Shown: one piece after another, positions 38,101 through 49,971 of the stretch
Position numbering within the stretch: the first letter of the stretch is position 1
Layout: every line of letters starts with the position of its first letter
The notes under the pieces: generated by a model
Seen by the model: the letters and a program-made list of their open reading frames with translations, nothing else
What the model was told of the DNA's origin: nothing
Databases searched by the model: none
Position numbers and translations under genes: made by a program
Assembly (NCBI GenBank): GCA_949357655.1
Contig: CASHTG010000004.1
Coordinates: 310,001-374,000 of the forward strand
Source of the DNA: Parascedosporium putredinis
Taxonomy: Eukaryota; Ascomycota; Sordariomycetes; Microascales; Microascaceae
Direction of reading: 5' to 3'
Length of the DNA stretch: 64,000 nucleotides

Positions 38101-40559
38101 CAGTGCCTCCTCGGGGAGAATGTCGAGAGCTAGGTGTGGGTTGGGTTTGGCGGTCCCTGCCACAGAAGAAAGCCAGTTGGTATTGTAAACTATTTCAGCT
38201 TAGCTTGGGTCAATTCCCAAACGTTCAGGTTTCTTAGCTATGTTGCGAGCCGCGAACTGTGGGGGACGCAAGTCAACGTTTTTGCCCAAATGCGCTGCGA
38301 ACATGCACGAGTCGCAGGGCCGGAAAGAGAATCCGTTTCGGTTGGAAAGCTCGGCTCATCGTCACTTTCCGCTCCTCTTGCCTCATCGCGATGCGGCCGC
38401 GGCAGCCCGAGGATACAGGGAGGCGAGACGAGGGGCCTTCCGAAATTAATGAAGGGAGGAGAAGAAAAAGATTACTCAACACGCAAAGAAAGAGGCCCGG
38501 CCGCTTGTTGAGGAAGGTCCTGCCTCGTCTTGAACCCACGGGGTGGCGAACGAGTGTGGGGGTTTTCTTGCTCTCTTTGTTCTTGTTCTTTTTCTCCCTT
38601 CCTTTCGTCTTTTTATATCATGCAGCTTATATCAGAGCCGCCCTGGGTTGTGTTTGGGGATTTAAGAGTTGCACCGGAACCGCATTCCGTGCATATTGCC
38701 GTTGCACGGGATGTGATACGAGGGAAAAACGCTGCATGCGAGGGAGGGGTGGAATGCGGGTAAGGGTCTCTCTCATTTCTGTAACGAAGGGGCTGGGTTA
38801 TTTTTTTCTCTCTTCTTCTCTCTTCTTTTCTTTATTAAATTATTGGATTCTTGTCACTTCTCATTTTCTTCTTGTCGCCCTTCTCGTGGGGTTCCTTAAT
38901 GGTTGGAATAATTGCCTCGTTAAGAAAACGAGGGATGGAGTTATTACAGAGTTCATCCCGTCTGGCTTCTCCTCCTACATTTGTCTTTTGTCTTTCCTTC
39001 CTCTTCTTCTCTCGACACCGCCTCCTCGACCAATAGCCATTCGCATATTGGCTCGAGGACTATGCCGTTCATTCTGAGGCATACATGGCAGGCCTGCGCG
39101 GGTATGCGTTGACGTGCGGAGAGCATCACGCGAAGGATCACATCACACCTCGACGCCGCATATGTAGCCATCTGTCCGCGTCCCGCCCTTGTTGGCGTTT
39201 GGAATGCCCTTGCCTGCAGTATTTGGGGGCCAGGAAAGAAGCAATTTAGCAGCACGGACTCTTGCACCTGGCTCATCCCCCGAGCGGGTGATGTTACGAG
39301 GTCGCGCCTCTCATTGGCTCCGTGCATCGGAAGGCCCAGACCGTGGCCGAGGACCAAGAGGTCGGATGGGCCACGGCACGCCGAAACGAGGGAGGCCAAT
39401 GGGCGGACCTACCATGGCTCGATATCAGCCTCCGATGAGGCCACTGAGGCGGAGGGGGAGGGACGGCCTCCCGGGCCTTCCCTTGTGGGCCGAGCTCGGA
39501 AGATCCCTTGACGGGAATGGGCTTTTATACAAGACGGGACCCCGCCCCAAACCAGGCCATTATGGTTTCGTTTCCCGAAGATTTTTCGCTTCGATGAAAA
39601 GACACCAAATGATTTTGTGAAATCTATTGGATTAGGCTGGTTTTGCCACCCTATGGACTGCTTTGGCCATGCGCAGAATGTCGGATGACTTCTTGCCAGA
39701 TCTGACTCATTACAAGGGACCAAAATTCAACATGTGGTCTAAGCTTGAGACAAGCCAAGATCAATACACTGATGCCCGTGGGACACGGGAGATCCTCTTG
39801 CCTCCCCACACGCAGCCGTCTCCATAGTGACCTCTTGAAGGTGGAACTGCTGAAAAGAAAGAAAGAAGACGCATGAATGGGGCTGGAAGAAGACAGTAAT
39901 GGAAGCAATGTTTGCCAATCAAAAAGGCAACGAAATTCCTTTGGAGAAAAATGCCCCCGAGAGAAACGAACTGTGGGGTAGCCGCAATATAAACAATCAT
40001 GCTGGTGCCCCAGTGATGATATAGATGGTCGAGGTCCAGTATAGGTTTGGGAGGATGGCAGTGTCCTGGGATTGGTCCGAGGCCCGTTTCCAGCCTGGAT
40101 TACGTGGGCACTTGGGCCAGTCACTGACCTTGGCTTGAATTTCGGCAACGGACGACGTTGAACCTAGCAACGCGGCGGCTCCGGTGCAAGTGCGAAACGA
40201 AACGAAGAAGGGCAATAATCGAGGGTGTATAACTCGCAGGATCCCTTACGGGGATTTCCTCGAGAGAGTTAATCATTTATTCTTTTTCAAAAACAGATAC
40301 CATTTATTTCTTCATGATTTTCATGAGCAAATCCTCCATTGTGATCATCCACGAATCTCACTTCTGTCAGCGAAATAGCGAGACAGCCGGCTGCCATTTG
40401 AAACCAGCTGTTTCTAATCAATTTAAGCCGAGAGTCAACCCCGCTATATCACGGCAAATTCCGTGCCTTGGTCACCCCTCCTCCTCTCCAGCTCATCCCC
40501 AAACTCACCAACGACCATAACCTATTAAGCAAACGCAAAGAGAACCTTTTGCTTTCGTT

Positions 40560-41040
40560 CGATTGCTTATACCTCTTCTTTTTTACGACCCTTCCCCCTT
40601 CTTTTCTCCCCTCCCCTCGATTGGGGTAACGAAGTGCGACATCTCCACCAGCCGTACCTTGTACGAAAGCGCGCTATCTCCACAAGACACGCAACAAACA
40701 CGCCGAGAACACCGAGAACAAACGTTTTGACGTTTTTACTCCCGATACGTGCCCGAAGAACGGCTATAGAAACCGACTTTCTATACTTAATCACCGCCCT
40801 GCTGTCTTTCAGACCTCACAGCTCTCCCCAAAATTGGCTGCGCGTCAGAACCGATTCCATCTAGGAGTTACCCGGGCGCTTTGAAGAATAATCGGCACGG
40901 ACTGACGCACTCAAATTCTGCATCCTCCCCGCCTTTTGGACCGAACCCCTTACAGCACGAACCCTCGAAACGGCCTCCCTTTACTCAATTCTCTCCTTTT
41001 GTTCGCGCCTTTGTAGAATAACGCCCAAGACACCACAATA
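40560..41040 (+). promoter_or_regulatory. Pyrimidine-rich leader/promoter of the Igo1 gene
   Basis: CT-rich sequence around 40565-40620 and again near 40970-41000 precedes the ATG at 41041, whose context ACAATAATG is a reasonable fungal start. The region probably spans the transcription start and 5' UTR; this is inferred from composition only. Confidence 0.35.
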
Positions 41041-41746
41041 ATGAATCCTCATCAGAAGAACAAGGTCGACGTCAAGGTTAGTAGGCTATCAATCTGTCTC
41101 TGCACTCGTTCCTGTTTGCTCCTCAAGGTTGCGTGGATAACCCCGCTCGGGAAGCCACATTCCAGCAGCACCACCTGATCTGATCTTAAACCCCTTGTCA
41201 CGTATCATGAGATCCACGTATCCCCCAAAAACCTGCCTCCTAAGCGGCTCAACAATTTCATTCTGGACACAGGCCGTCTTGAATCCCTGTAAAAGACGGA
41301 TGAGCTAACTCGTCGCTTGTGTCATCTTATTAGTCTCTGTCCCCCGAAGAGCAGCGTCTTTTCCGCCTCTACGGCAAGCTCCCCTCTCGCTCCGACCACT
41401 TCGCCAAGCACCTCAAGGACCGCAAGTACTTCGACTCGGGTGATTACGCCCTCTCCAAGGCGGGCAAGGCTGACTCGGTTGACACCGGCTCGGTCGGCTC
41501 CGAGCACCCGGTTCCCGAGAACATCCCCCACCTCACCAGCCCTATCCACGGCGGCGCTTCGGGCACTACTGGCCACCACCTTAAGCATGCCGGTACCCCC
41601 ATGGTGTCCAGGCCGGTTCTCCTGTCAAGGAGAGCAGCTTCCTGAACCGGGAGACGACGGCCGAAGACGTGCAGGCTGGCGAGGAGGAGAAGGAGAACAA
41701 GGCGGTACCTGGTGGTGCTGTCAAGTCTCTCCCCGTTAGGCGGTGA
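41041..41746 (+). CDS. igo1: Igo1/endosulfine-family PP2A inhibitor
   Basis: Exon 1 (41041-41076) encodes MNPHQKNKVDVK. A 257-base intron (GTTAGT..TAG with GAGCTAAC branch site) follows, then exon 2 (41334-41746), about 149 residues in all. The sequence LSPEEQRLFRLYGKLPSR is followed by DRKYFDSGDYALSKAGK. The FDSGDY box, with Ser about residue 47, is the hallmark of endosulfine/ARPP-19/Igo proteins. In that family the Ser is phosphorylated by Greatwall/Rim15 kinase, turning the protein into an inhibitor of PP2A-B55 during quiescence and mitosis. The tail continues as VQAGSPVKESSFLNRE and ends in an acidic then basic stretch. One C is missing in the C run at 41596-41600; without it a false stop would remove the C-terminal third. 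The tiny first exon explains why simple frame searches miss this gene. Confidence 0.93.
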
Positions 41747-42813
41747 TTGAGAGGACGAGGAGATGGTGGAACTGTTGGTAATATAGCAAGAGTGAGGGCG
41801 TGAACGCCGCAGCCTCTCTCGATCGATGAGATCGAGAAAGAAGATAAGAGGATTTGTATGTGGCGGGTGAAAGGCCCAAGTTGATACCTTGAAGGCTTCG
41901 AACTACAACGGACCTTTTTTATTTTTTTCTTGTCGGATTAAACGGTTTGGGAGTGGTGGTAGACGCCTAGTCTTTAGGAGTCACCGCCACGGCCTTGTTT
42001 CCTACATTGTTCTTATTTCGTGCTTGGCTTTTCTTAGGAGCCGCGCGGTCGCCGGCTTCCATTTATGAGATTGCTGCCGCTTTCTCGTCTTTCCTCCGCG
42101 CTCGGGAGGCGTATTGACGAGAACCTTGATGAGAATTTGCGGTATTCCTGGCCTTTTTCTGCTTTCTATGTTGTCGGCGTTATATGGTAATGAGAGGGAT
42201 ATTCACGCGGGAATGAAGAGAAAAAAAAGGAACATGAAATGAACCCCCACCTCTCTGCTCGACGCTCTCCTTGCATCTTTCCGCCCCTCGAGGTGACATT
42301 GTAAACCCTGCTTACTCGGTCTATAGAACATGTGTGCTTTCTGAATTTACTCACGGCTGCCGGAAAGACGTATATTTAGTCCTCGTGGGGACCGTCGTCT
42401 GCATCAACTCGCCATGCGTCCGTACGCAGTTCCTCTTGGTCCCCTGCGACTAAGGTCCTCCCTATTACGTGGGTCATCTCCTCATCCAGGGCCTCTCCAT
42501 TCTCGGCGTTAGAGTTGGCTTAAATGTGTATATGCATGGTATTTTTGTTTCTGTTTTTCCTCCCTTCCCATATGGTACCTAATGACGCCGTGAACTCCCA
42601 ACTCATGAATAATTTTTGTTCCCCGACCCTCCCCATTTCAACTTCCCCTGGTTTCCAGGTCATGACATCCGTATGGGAATCTGTTCTACGATCTCACTCG
42701 ACATACCCGTCAAGAAAAGAGAAAAAGAAACCAAGATAATGCACGGGCCTTTGAAGGAATAGCAACAAGCAAGATACAACGGGAGAAAAGAAAAAGGCTC
42801 AAAGGCTCAAGGC
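41747..42813. other. Intergenic stretch between convergent igo1 and MYG1-family genes
   Basis: The genes on both sides end here, so this is 3' UTR and termination sequence for each. T-rich patches lie near 41918-41935 and 42540-42565, and an A-rich patch near 42215-42235. No further gene is seen. Confidence 0.55.
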
Positions 42814-43919
42814 TCAAAGCTCGAGAGCCTTGGCAGCCATGGCCTTGGCACCCTCGAGGGTCTTGTGGCCGCCAATAAAGCCAGCGGCGTGGACGAAGAC
42901 GCCTCCGGGGATGTTGGTGATACCATCGAGCTCCTCGTCCCGGAAGCCCCTCCAGGCGGCGGGTAGGGCCTTCCTGCTCTCGAAGGAGTCCTTGGAGGAG
43001 GGCACGGCCTGGACACGCCACTTGGCGCCGGGGACGGGCTTCTCCGGGTAGATGACGTAGACAACCTCGCTGGCGCCGCCCGACTCCTTCTCGAGGGAGT
43101 AAAGGTGATCCTTCCAGGGCGCGGACGGCCCTTCGAAGACGAGGACGCGGCCCTGAGGGTCGTGGGCGGCGCGACCTTCAAAAGCGCGCTGGACGACCTC
43201 GCGGGCGGGGAGCCAAGCGCGGACGTAGTAGTCGAGGTCGCGCTCAAACTCCTCGCCGATGCGACGGCTGGCGACGGAGAACTTTTCGTCCTCCTGGCGC
43301 TGAGCCTCGGCGGGGTCCTCGGGGATGGGATCGTTCCAGTTGGGGTTGAGGCGGCCGACCATGGCGCCGAGGGAGAAGCCGCCGTCGGAGAAGCGCTTGG
43401 ACAGGCCCGCGGCGGAGATGGCGGCGGGGTCGTAGGCGGAGATGCCGTTATCGTGGGCGTCGAGGGCCTCGACAAAGGATTCGTAGAGCTTGCGCCAGAG
43501 GAGCTCGACTTCGGGGCCGTCTTCCTCCTCGGCCCCTCCGTCGTCGTCGTCGTCGTCGTCTTGCTGGCGGTTAGGCGGCGGCGCACGACTTCTTTGCCAA
43601 AGTGGAGGAAGACGAGGCCGGCGGAGGAGAGCTTGGTAGGACGACCGGGAAATGTGGTGGTAAAGCCGCGCTGGTGGTGGTCGAAGCGGTTGCGGGCGGC
43701 GTCGTACTCGCCGCCGACGTCGACGACGGTGTGGCACTCGGCGAGGAGGGCGGGGTCGCGGGTGCGGACGAGGGAGGACTCGGCGTAGGCGGGGAGGAGG
43801 CGGAGGATGTGGACGGCGAGGGCCTCGTCGGCGTGGAAGTGGCCGTTGTGGGTGCCGATGATGGGGGTGGGCTTGAGGCGTTTGGAAGCGGATTCGGCCA
43901 TTTTGAAGATGCGGAACAT
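42814..43919 (-). CDS. MYG1-family (UPF0160) exonuclease
   Basis: The gene is a single exon on the complement, about 368 residues. The start is taken at MFRIFKMAES (43919); a second ATG six codons later (43901) is also possible. The N-terminal half shows the family's metal-binding signature: IGTHNGHFHADEALAVHIL, then DVGGEYDAARNRFDHHQRGF. The C-terminal half has LYESFVEALDAHDNGI, AMVGRLNPNW and FERDLDYYVRAWLPAR, ending AKALEL. Human and yeast members act as 3'-5' RNA exonucleases in nucleus and mitochondria. The two conserved halves are joined by an Asp-rich insertion encoded by a (GAC)7 repeat (43540-43560 here). One G is missing at 43569-43570, just upstream of that repeat on the coding strand; restoring it joins both halves. 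It is convergent with igo1 and divergent from the Iec3 gene. Confidence 0.93.
43540..43560 (-). repeat. (GAC)7 coding trinucleotide repeat
   Basis: Seven GTC units on the given strand encode a poly-Asp linker inside the MYG1-family protein. The repeat sits in a non-conserved spacer, so length change would probably be tolerated. Confidence 0.85.
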
Positions 43920-45304
43920 GCAAAGGCGGTAATGGAGAAAAGAAAAGGGGAAAGGAGGGGTGAGGGGGTTTAAGGATGGAGGAGGGTTCCGAGGAGGGGT
44001 TGTAGAGGGAGGGGGCGTAAAGAGTAGCTCGGAGGTTGAATTCTCTTCTTTTTTTCTTTTTAGGTGGAGGGGCAGAGCTACTTCGTTTGTGGTGGGAGAG
44101 GTTGGGGTTGCAAAGTTACCTGTAAAGCTTACATGCAGCATATATCCAGGCTCTTGGTTGGCCGGGGAGCTTTGTTGAGAATAGCGGGCAACCTGATTGC
44201 CCAGAGCCCGTCACGTGGAGGGAAGCTTGAATTGATGCAGAGTCCATCAACTGGGAGGACTGGGTCGTCAATGTGATGATGTACAGCGACTAAACTCTGC
44301 CGTTGGCGACGTTCCTGCCAAAAATGACATCCATACCTTCCTGCATCCCTCTTGAAGCCAATTGAGACATCACCAATGACAAAACTCCTCGCCAAGGATT
44401 CCTCTTCCTGGCATGCCCTGCTTTTAGAGTTCATAAACGATCATCAAGTCACATCAGCGGATAATACCGCGCAGTGAGATAAACGGACGTGGAAATGACC
44501 CACGAGTCCATATTTTAGGCCCTTGCCTTGGCGTTATTATGGTTTGAAGTGAAGGAGGGGCGGAAGTCGCCAGTGTGTTGGTCCATTGTACCTTCTAGAT
44601 CAGAGAATGGGGCTTCACTTGTTTCTCACGATAATCGGGCATCATGTCCTGCACCATTATCATATTTTACTCACTCGATCAAGTGCCTAGCAAGGATTGA
44701 CCTAGTTTGTGAGGCAAGATTTCGTGATAGAGAGGCAGAAGCTATTTGAATACCTCCGTCCTTTACGCCTTGTTGTTTTGGTCAATTCTTGATCAACGAT
44801 CAGTGCTCCTCATTCAAACCTTACTGAATGCCCTTAGTGTGGTTGTGAGACAAGCAAGCCAATGATTACACAAGCCGGGCGGATCCGATCAATCGATGGA
44901 TTCGCTGGTGCTGGTGTTCCTGGTCGGATACACTCGTGTGCTTATCTAATCACAAGACGCCCGGAATCGCAGGCACGTCCCATCTGGAAAAGCGCGGGAG
45001 CTTCAGAGGAAGCCGCGACGTTGACACTCTCCCATCGGATTTTTGCGTCGAACCATTTCCAACGCCCAATTCCTCGACTCGACGGAACCCTTCATCCCAT
45101 CCTCTCGTCACTCCCCGGGCCCTTTTTCTGCCGGTTTCTAATCCATCAAGCGATTCCTGGATAAGAAATCCATCAATTCCACAACCCATTTCTTTTTCCG
45201 AACCTAAGCGGTGCTGCTTCGAGCCACGCATCCACGCAAGCATCCATCAACCTCCTCCCCTGGGAGCCGGGCCGCGCCCCTTCTCCCCTCCCCTTTTCGT
45301 CACA
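43920..45304. other. Divergent promoter region between MYG1-family and Iec3 genes
   Basis: About 1.4 kb separate two genes read outwards, so the region should contain both promoters and leaders. Just upstream of the MYG1-family ATG the coding strand is C/T-rich (43925-44060). Upstream of the Iec3 ATG there is C-rich sequence (about 45100-45300). No additional gene is seen. Confidence 0.5.
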
Positions 45305-46664
45305 ATGGACGAGGATACCCCAATAAAATCACGCTCGAAGCGCAACGATGACGCCCATTCCTCCCCATCGACCCCGACCCGGGCGACGACCCCGGCTGAC
45401 GACACCATCCACGTCGACGAGGACCACGTCGCCGTCGACGAGAAGCCCAGCCGCACAAATGGCACGAAGACCAAGGTGAAGAAGGAAGTCAATGACCGCG
45501 AGGAAGAGGAAATTGCCAACGACGAGGCGGCAGCCGGAGCGGCGGATAGCGATGAGTCGCGACCCAAGTATCGCTCGTGGAAGAAGAAGTGGCGGAAGCT
45601 GAGGGTGACGTTTGATCACAAGATGCAAGAGGCCGAGGTTTTGTGGTTGAGGGAGCAGAAGGCGAAGGCGACCATCAAGAGGATTGCTATCGAGAATGAG
45701 TATGACCTTCCCAGTCTTCACCCCCTGCGATTCTAGACGCCCTCTTCGCGAGGGAATGGAAACAGTGACGGACAAACGTGAAACCTTCGCTCAGTGTACC
45801 GGATCTTTTCTAACGTGCTCTTCTTTTTTTCTCTCGCTATAGTCGTCTCCTCGATCTCCTCACAGACATAAACGAGTGTCCTCAGGTACCCTTTGAGAAG
45901 CGCTTCGCCGGCGCCTCCCTATCCTACGACGCCCCCGAACCCTCCAGCCTCCTTAAAACTCTCGAGTCCCTCGAATCTGAAGTCCCTCACCTTTCCTTTG
46001 AGCAAGCGAAGGAGGCCTTCCCTGATGCTCTGCAGGACATCACCCCCGCTCCCGGCGAGGACGAGCCCGCCCCTTTCCTAACGGTCGACGAGATCGAAAA
46101 CTACGTCCACGAGATCGACCTCCGCCTAGACCTCCCCAAGCTCAAGACCCTCGCCCCTGCAGCCAAGGAGGGCGCGGCTCCTGCCTTCTCCACCCTCTCC
46201 TCTTCCTCCACCCGCGACTTCTTGATCAAGTACCCTCACAGCGCATACAACTGGCTCAAGGCCAACGCCCCCACGTCTTCCTCCAAGGTAGCGAGTCTGC
46301 CGCCCCCGCCCACGACGACGACGACCACCCGGCTGCCGGCTCGGCTAGCGCTCGAAAGAAGGGCGCCAAGGGCGACCGATCCTCCAAGACAGCCAAGGCT
46401 AAGCGCCAAAGCAAGGTCGCTGACCGCGACCGCGACCGGTCCTCCCACCGCGGCGACCAGGCTGCCGACGTGTCCATGGGCGAGGACGACGAGTATGCCA
46501 CCCCTGCTGCCGCCAAAAAGCGGAAGCGAGGCGGTGATGATGACGGCGGGTACCGGCCCAAGGGCGGCTCGAGCAGCCGCCCGGCCAAGAAGAAGCGCAA
46601 GAGCGACGTCGAGGGCACGCCGTTGGCCAATAAGAAGAGAAAGTCTGTGCCTGTCGAAGAGTAA
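45305..46664 (+). CDS. iec3: INO80 chromatin-remodelling complex subunit Iec3
   Basis: Two exons, 45305-45699 and 45843-46664, are joined over a 143-base intron (GTATGA..TATAG with a CTAAC branch site); about 405 residues. After an acidic Ser/Thr-rich start come YRSWKKKWRKLRVTFDHKM, then KATIKRIAIEN with the splice inside NDRLLDLLTDINECPQ. This is the characteristic Ino80_Iec3 domain order. Farther on are DEIENYVHEIDLRLD and DFLIKYPHSAYNWLKANAP. The C-terminal 130 residues are basic and disordered, with KKRKRG and KKKRKS clusters expected to act as nuclear localisation signals. The subunit belongs to the fungal INO80 remodeller. One C is missing at 46268-46272; the uncorrected frame loses the basic tail. 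The start is the first ATG after the C-rich leader and precedes the conserved domain by about 95 residues. Confidence 0.9.
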
Positions 46665-48030
46665 TGAAGAAGAAGAGAAAAGAAAAGAAGAAGAGAGACG
46701 TTTTTTTGCATCTAGGGCGGGTTTGGGCGGATGCGGTGCGGCAAAGGAGCCGCGAGCTGCATCCTCCTCTTTTTGTCATGAATGGGTCGTATGTGCTATA
46801 GGGATGGGTCTGCTCACGGGTCTATGGGTCTTGTTTTTTTGCTTGTTCTTTGTTTTTCCTTTCTTCTTTTCCAAAATCCTTTTTCCTTGTATTACAGAAG
46901 AATTCCAGGGAACCGGCGTTCCGCGCGTCTCCTTTCGTCTCTACCTATTTATACTGTAAAGCCACCTCCTTATTTTTTTCCCCCAAACTCATCTCCCAGG
47001 CCAGCACGTCTGGAAGCTCGTCCACGCCTTCCCCTCTGACCTGTCGTCGTGACATTGCCTCTCCCGGGGGACAAGCGGTACTGAAACCAGTCACAGGGGA
47101 ACGGGATATACATATCTATACCTCTGGCTAGGCACTTGAGCTCGTGCAACGCGATGTCGACACGCCAAGTTCAGGCGTTTCTTACCCATATAACATTAAT
47201 CATCCACACAGCCCCTCTGTACAATGGATTCATGAGCATAATGTATTTTGGTGGAAATGTATACCTCACACAGTTGAGCGGCTTTGAACCCGAACACAGC
47301 GCGATACTTCAGACAGAGGCATTTTCTTTCTTCGTTGATTCGTTTCTTTTATTTCTCCAATGTCCACTCCTAGGTTGAATACAAAAAGGTTGCCATCTAC
47401 AAGGGCCTAGAACCCCTGGCGAAGAGTCTTCTCAAGGAGGATGCCACAAGACGTCTTCCGAGCTGTCCAGCTCTCAGTTTGATGGCTTCAGCCACTCTAA
47501 AACTCTCTATCCCAGAAACTGGCTTTGAAAGATGTGTACGTGCCCCATATCCCAAAAGATGATGAGTGATTCAAGTTTGAAAAGGTCAGAAGAAAGAGAT
47601 CCAACATAAAAAAAAAGCTATGAACAATTATCCAACTCCCCCATGTGGAAGAAAACGATTTTGAAAAAAAAAAAATGCTTGCGATGCTATGTGCACGCCA
47701 ACCCTCCACTCCCCGCTTTCGGACCGGCGCACCCTTCGGTTAAGCGCGGTACGTTGCGTCTCCCAGGCCAAGCAATAAAGATTGTTTGTCCACCACGGAC
47801 AAAAGAGATAGCAGACATCCAAGAGAGACTATTAGCAGAACATTGTCTCAAGTTCTCTTGCCTTTCTTAAATGTGAGCGTTCCCCATTAGTGGGAGCGCG
47901 GCCGTGCTGGAGCAAAGAGCGGGGCACGGGTCCTTTCAAACCCGCCGCTTATCCGCGTTTCCTCCAAGCCCACTACCTCATTAGGCCATGGACTGCCGAG
48001 CACGGGAAAGAAGAAAAATGGCCCCGCCAT
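46665..48030. other. Intergenic stretch between convergent Iec3 and isocitrate dehydrogenase genes
   Basis: Both genes end here. A/G-rich sequence directly follows the Iec3 stop (46665-46710), T-rich sequence lies at 46830-46890, and A-rich patches at 47605-47680. No gene is supported, and nothing else stands out. Confidence 0.55.
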
Positions 48031-49621
48031 TTAGAGCTTGGAAATGGTGGACTTGAGCCTCTTCTCGACGGCATCGAGGTACTCGTTGGTGGTGACGTAG
48101 TCGCTCCTGGCTTTCTTGCCGCAAGCGAGGGCAAGATCCTTGGTCATGATACCGTCAATGTCGACGGTGTCAATGCAGGCAGCCTCGAGCTTCTCGGCGA
48201 ACTGGACGAGCTCAGGGTGCCGTCGAGCTGGCCACGCTGGATGAGACCACGGGTCCAGGCGAAGATGGAGGCAATGGGGTTGGTCGAGGTCTCGTTGCCC
48301 TTCTGGTGCTCGCGGTAGTGACGAGTGACGGTGCCGTGGGCGGCCTCGGACTCAAAGGACTTGCCGTCAGGGGTGATGAGGACCGAGGTCATGAGACCGA
48401 GGGAGCCGAAGCCCTGGGCGACGATGTCGGACTGAACATCACCGTCGTAGTCTAGAGGAGAGAGAAAAAGTATCCATGTTAGCGAGTTGGGCAACTAGAT
48501 GACAGATACCATCCAAAGAGAACTAGTGGGGCCTGTAGGTTGGAAAGGTTCTGAGGGACGTGGACTCACTCTTGAGGGCCATAATGTAGCCACCGGAGCT
48601 CTTGATCATCTGGGCGACCATGTCGTCAATGAGACGGTGCTCGTACCAGATACCCTTGGCCTCGAAGTCCTTCTTGTAGGTGGTGTCGTAGATCTCCTGG
48701 AAGATGTCCTTGAAGCGACCATCGTACTTCTTAAGAATGGTGTTCTTGGTGCTCATGTAGAGAGGGAGGCTCTTCTGGATGGCGAGCTTGAAGGAAGCGT
48801 GGGCAAAGCCGGTGATAGACTCATCCGTGTTGTACTGAGTCTGGGCAACGCCACCACCGTTCTTGAACTCGAAGACCTCAATCTCCTGGGGCTCACCACC
48901 GGTGGGGTGTAGACCATCTTGAGGGTGCCGGGGCCGGGAGCGACAATGTCCTTGGCGCGGTACTGGTCACCAAAGGCATGACGACCGATGATGATGGGCT
49001 TCTCCCAGCCGGGTACGAGGCGGGGACACGGGGATGACAATGGGCTCACGGAAGACGGTTCCGCCGAGAGCGTTTCGGATGGTGCCGTTGGGCGAGAGCC
49101 ACACTAAATTGCGAAGGAACACATGTAAGTTACCTGAAGAAACAATGCAAAAAAGCGAAAAGGGGAGAGGAAAGGGAGGACAAGGAGAGACGTACTCTGC
49201 TTAAGGTTGAACTCCTTGACACGGGCCTCATCGGGGTGATGGTGGCGCACTTGACACCGACCGAGTACTTCTTGATGGCCTCGGCGGCATCAATGGTGAC
49301 CTGGTCGTTGGTCTCGTCGCGGTACTCGAGGCCGAGATCGTAGTACTTGAGGTCGATGTCGAGGTAGGGGAGGATGAACTTGTCCTTGATGTTTTGCCAG
49401 ATGATGCGGGTCATCTCGTCGCCATCGAGCTCGACGACGGGGTTCTTGACCTTGATCTTCTGAATGGTCGCCATGGTTCGTCGTCCGTAAAGGTAGTTCT
49501 TGGTAAATCGGTTGTTGGATGTGTAAAAGTGAGCGGCGGCGAGAGGAGAGGTGGTGGTTCGGAAAGCAACAGGAGTGACACAAACACCGGCAGGCCGGGC
49601 AATAATACGGAGAGGGTTCAT
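48031..49621 (-). CDS. idp: NADP-dependent isocitrate dehydrogenase, mitochondrial/cytosolic/peroxisomal
   Basis: There are three exons on the complement, 49621-49196, 49103-48570 and 48451-48031, with GTACGT..TAG and GTGAGT..TAG introns; about 461 residues. It oxidises isocitrate to 2-oxoglutarate, making NADPH. Diagnostic stretches are NPVVELDGDEMTRIIWQNIK, GWEKPIIIGRHAFGDQYRA, DIFQEIYDTTYKKDF and the signature NYDGDVQSDIVAQGFGSLGL. The first ATG gives a Arg/Ser-rich mitochondrial presequence (MNPLRIIARPAGVCV). An in-frame ATG at about codon 50 (MATIQKIKVK) begins the usual cytosolic form. The C-terminus is SKL, a type 1 peroxisomal signal. One gene may thus supply several compartments through alternative starts, as known for Aspergillus nidulans idpA. 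Five C are missing from C runs (G runs at 49233-49236, 49030-49033, 49022-49025, 48904-48907 and 48215-48217 on this strand); adding them gives the full enzyme. Confidence 0.96.
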
Positions 49622-49954
49622 GGCGGGCGGGCTATGTTATAAGAGGTCGTTGACCCTCCGAGCGGCTCTTAGTTGCTTTGTAAAATAGGGAATACCGGCG
49701 TATCGGGTAACGCCTATTGCTTTTTTCTCTTGAGACCCGAGGTTAGTGAGGATGATTCCACCCAATGAATGGCCAGGGCATGTAACACCGAGCTCGGGAA
49801 TATGTGGACGAAGGGGTGGTGGGTGGTGGCGGCGGATAAGGGAGGGGCAAAAGACTGGCAGACAGGGGGAAGAATGAGGGAGTGGAGGGAAGGAGGGGTC
49901 CAGGTCAATGAGGAAGGAGAAGGATGGAGTGGGGAAGGGGAGAAAAAGAGAGGG

Positions 49955-49971
49955 AAAAAAAAAAAAAAAAA
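49955..49971. repeat. Poly(A) run
   Basis: Seventeen consecutive A lie about 330 bases upstream of the isocitrate dehydrogenase start; this reads as poly(T) on that gene's strand. It is possibly a promoter poly(dA:dT) element. Confidence 0.8.

Larger units (their letters stand above)
31846..41040. other. Long gene-free stretch (9.2 kb) with one isolated exon
   Basis: The left end should carry the promoter of the mucin-like gene and the right end the pyrimidine-rich leader of Igo1 (about 40560-41040). One EF-hand-coding exon on the complement (35089-35176) is described separately. Other visible items are an inverted repeat at 34888-34908, a tandem CATGTGCGTCC pair near 35360-35383, and GA repeats near 34250-34265. 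The long open frame at 38259-39077 is not convincing. The remainder shows nothing I can name. Confidence 0.5.

Noticed and set aside
38259..39077. 272-codon open frame on the + strand with hydrophobic segments
   Set aside because: The hydrophobic parts come from T/C-rich tracts (TTTCTT-type), codon use is not C/G-ending, there is no domain or splice structure, and overlapping frames are equally open.
48750..49050. Programmed ribosomal frameshifting in the isocitrate dehydrogenase gene
   Set aside because: Several breaks occur in one housekeeping gene and the same type of break appears in all other genes, always fixed by a base in a homopolymer; an assembly error is far simpler.
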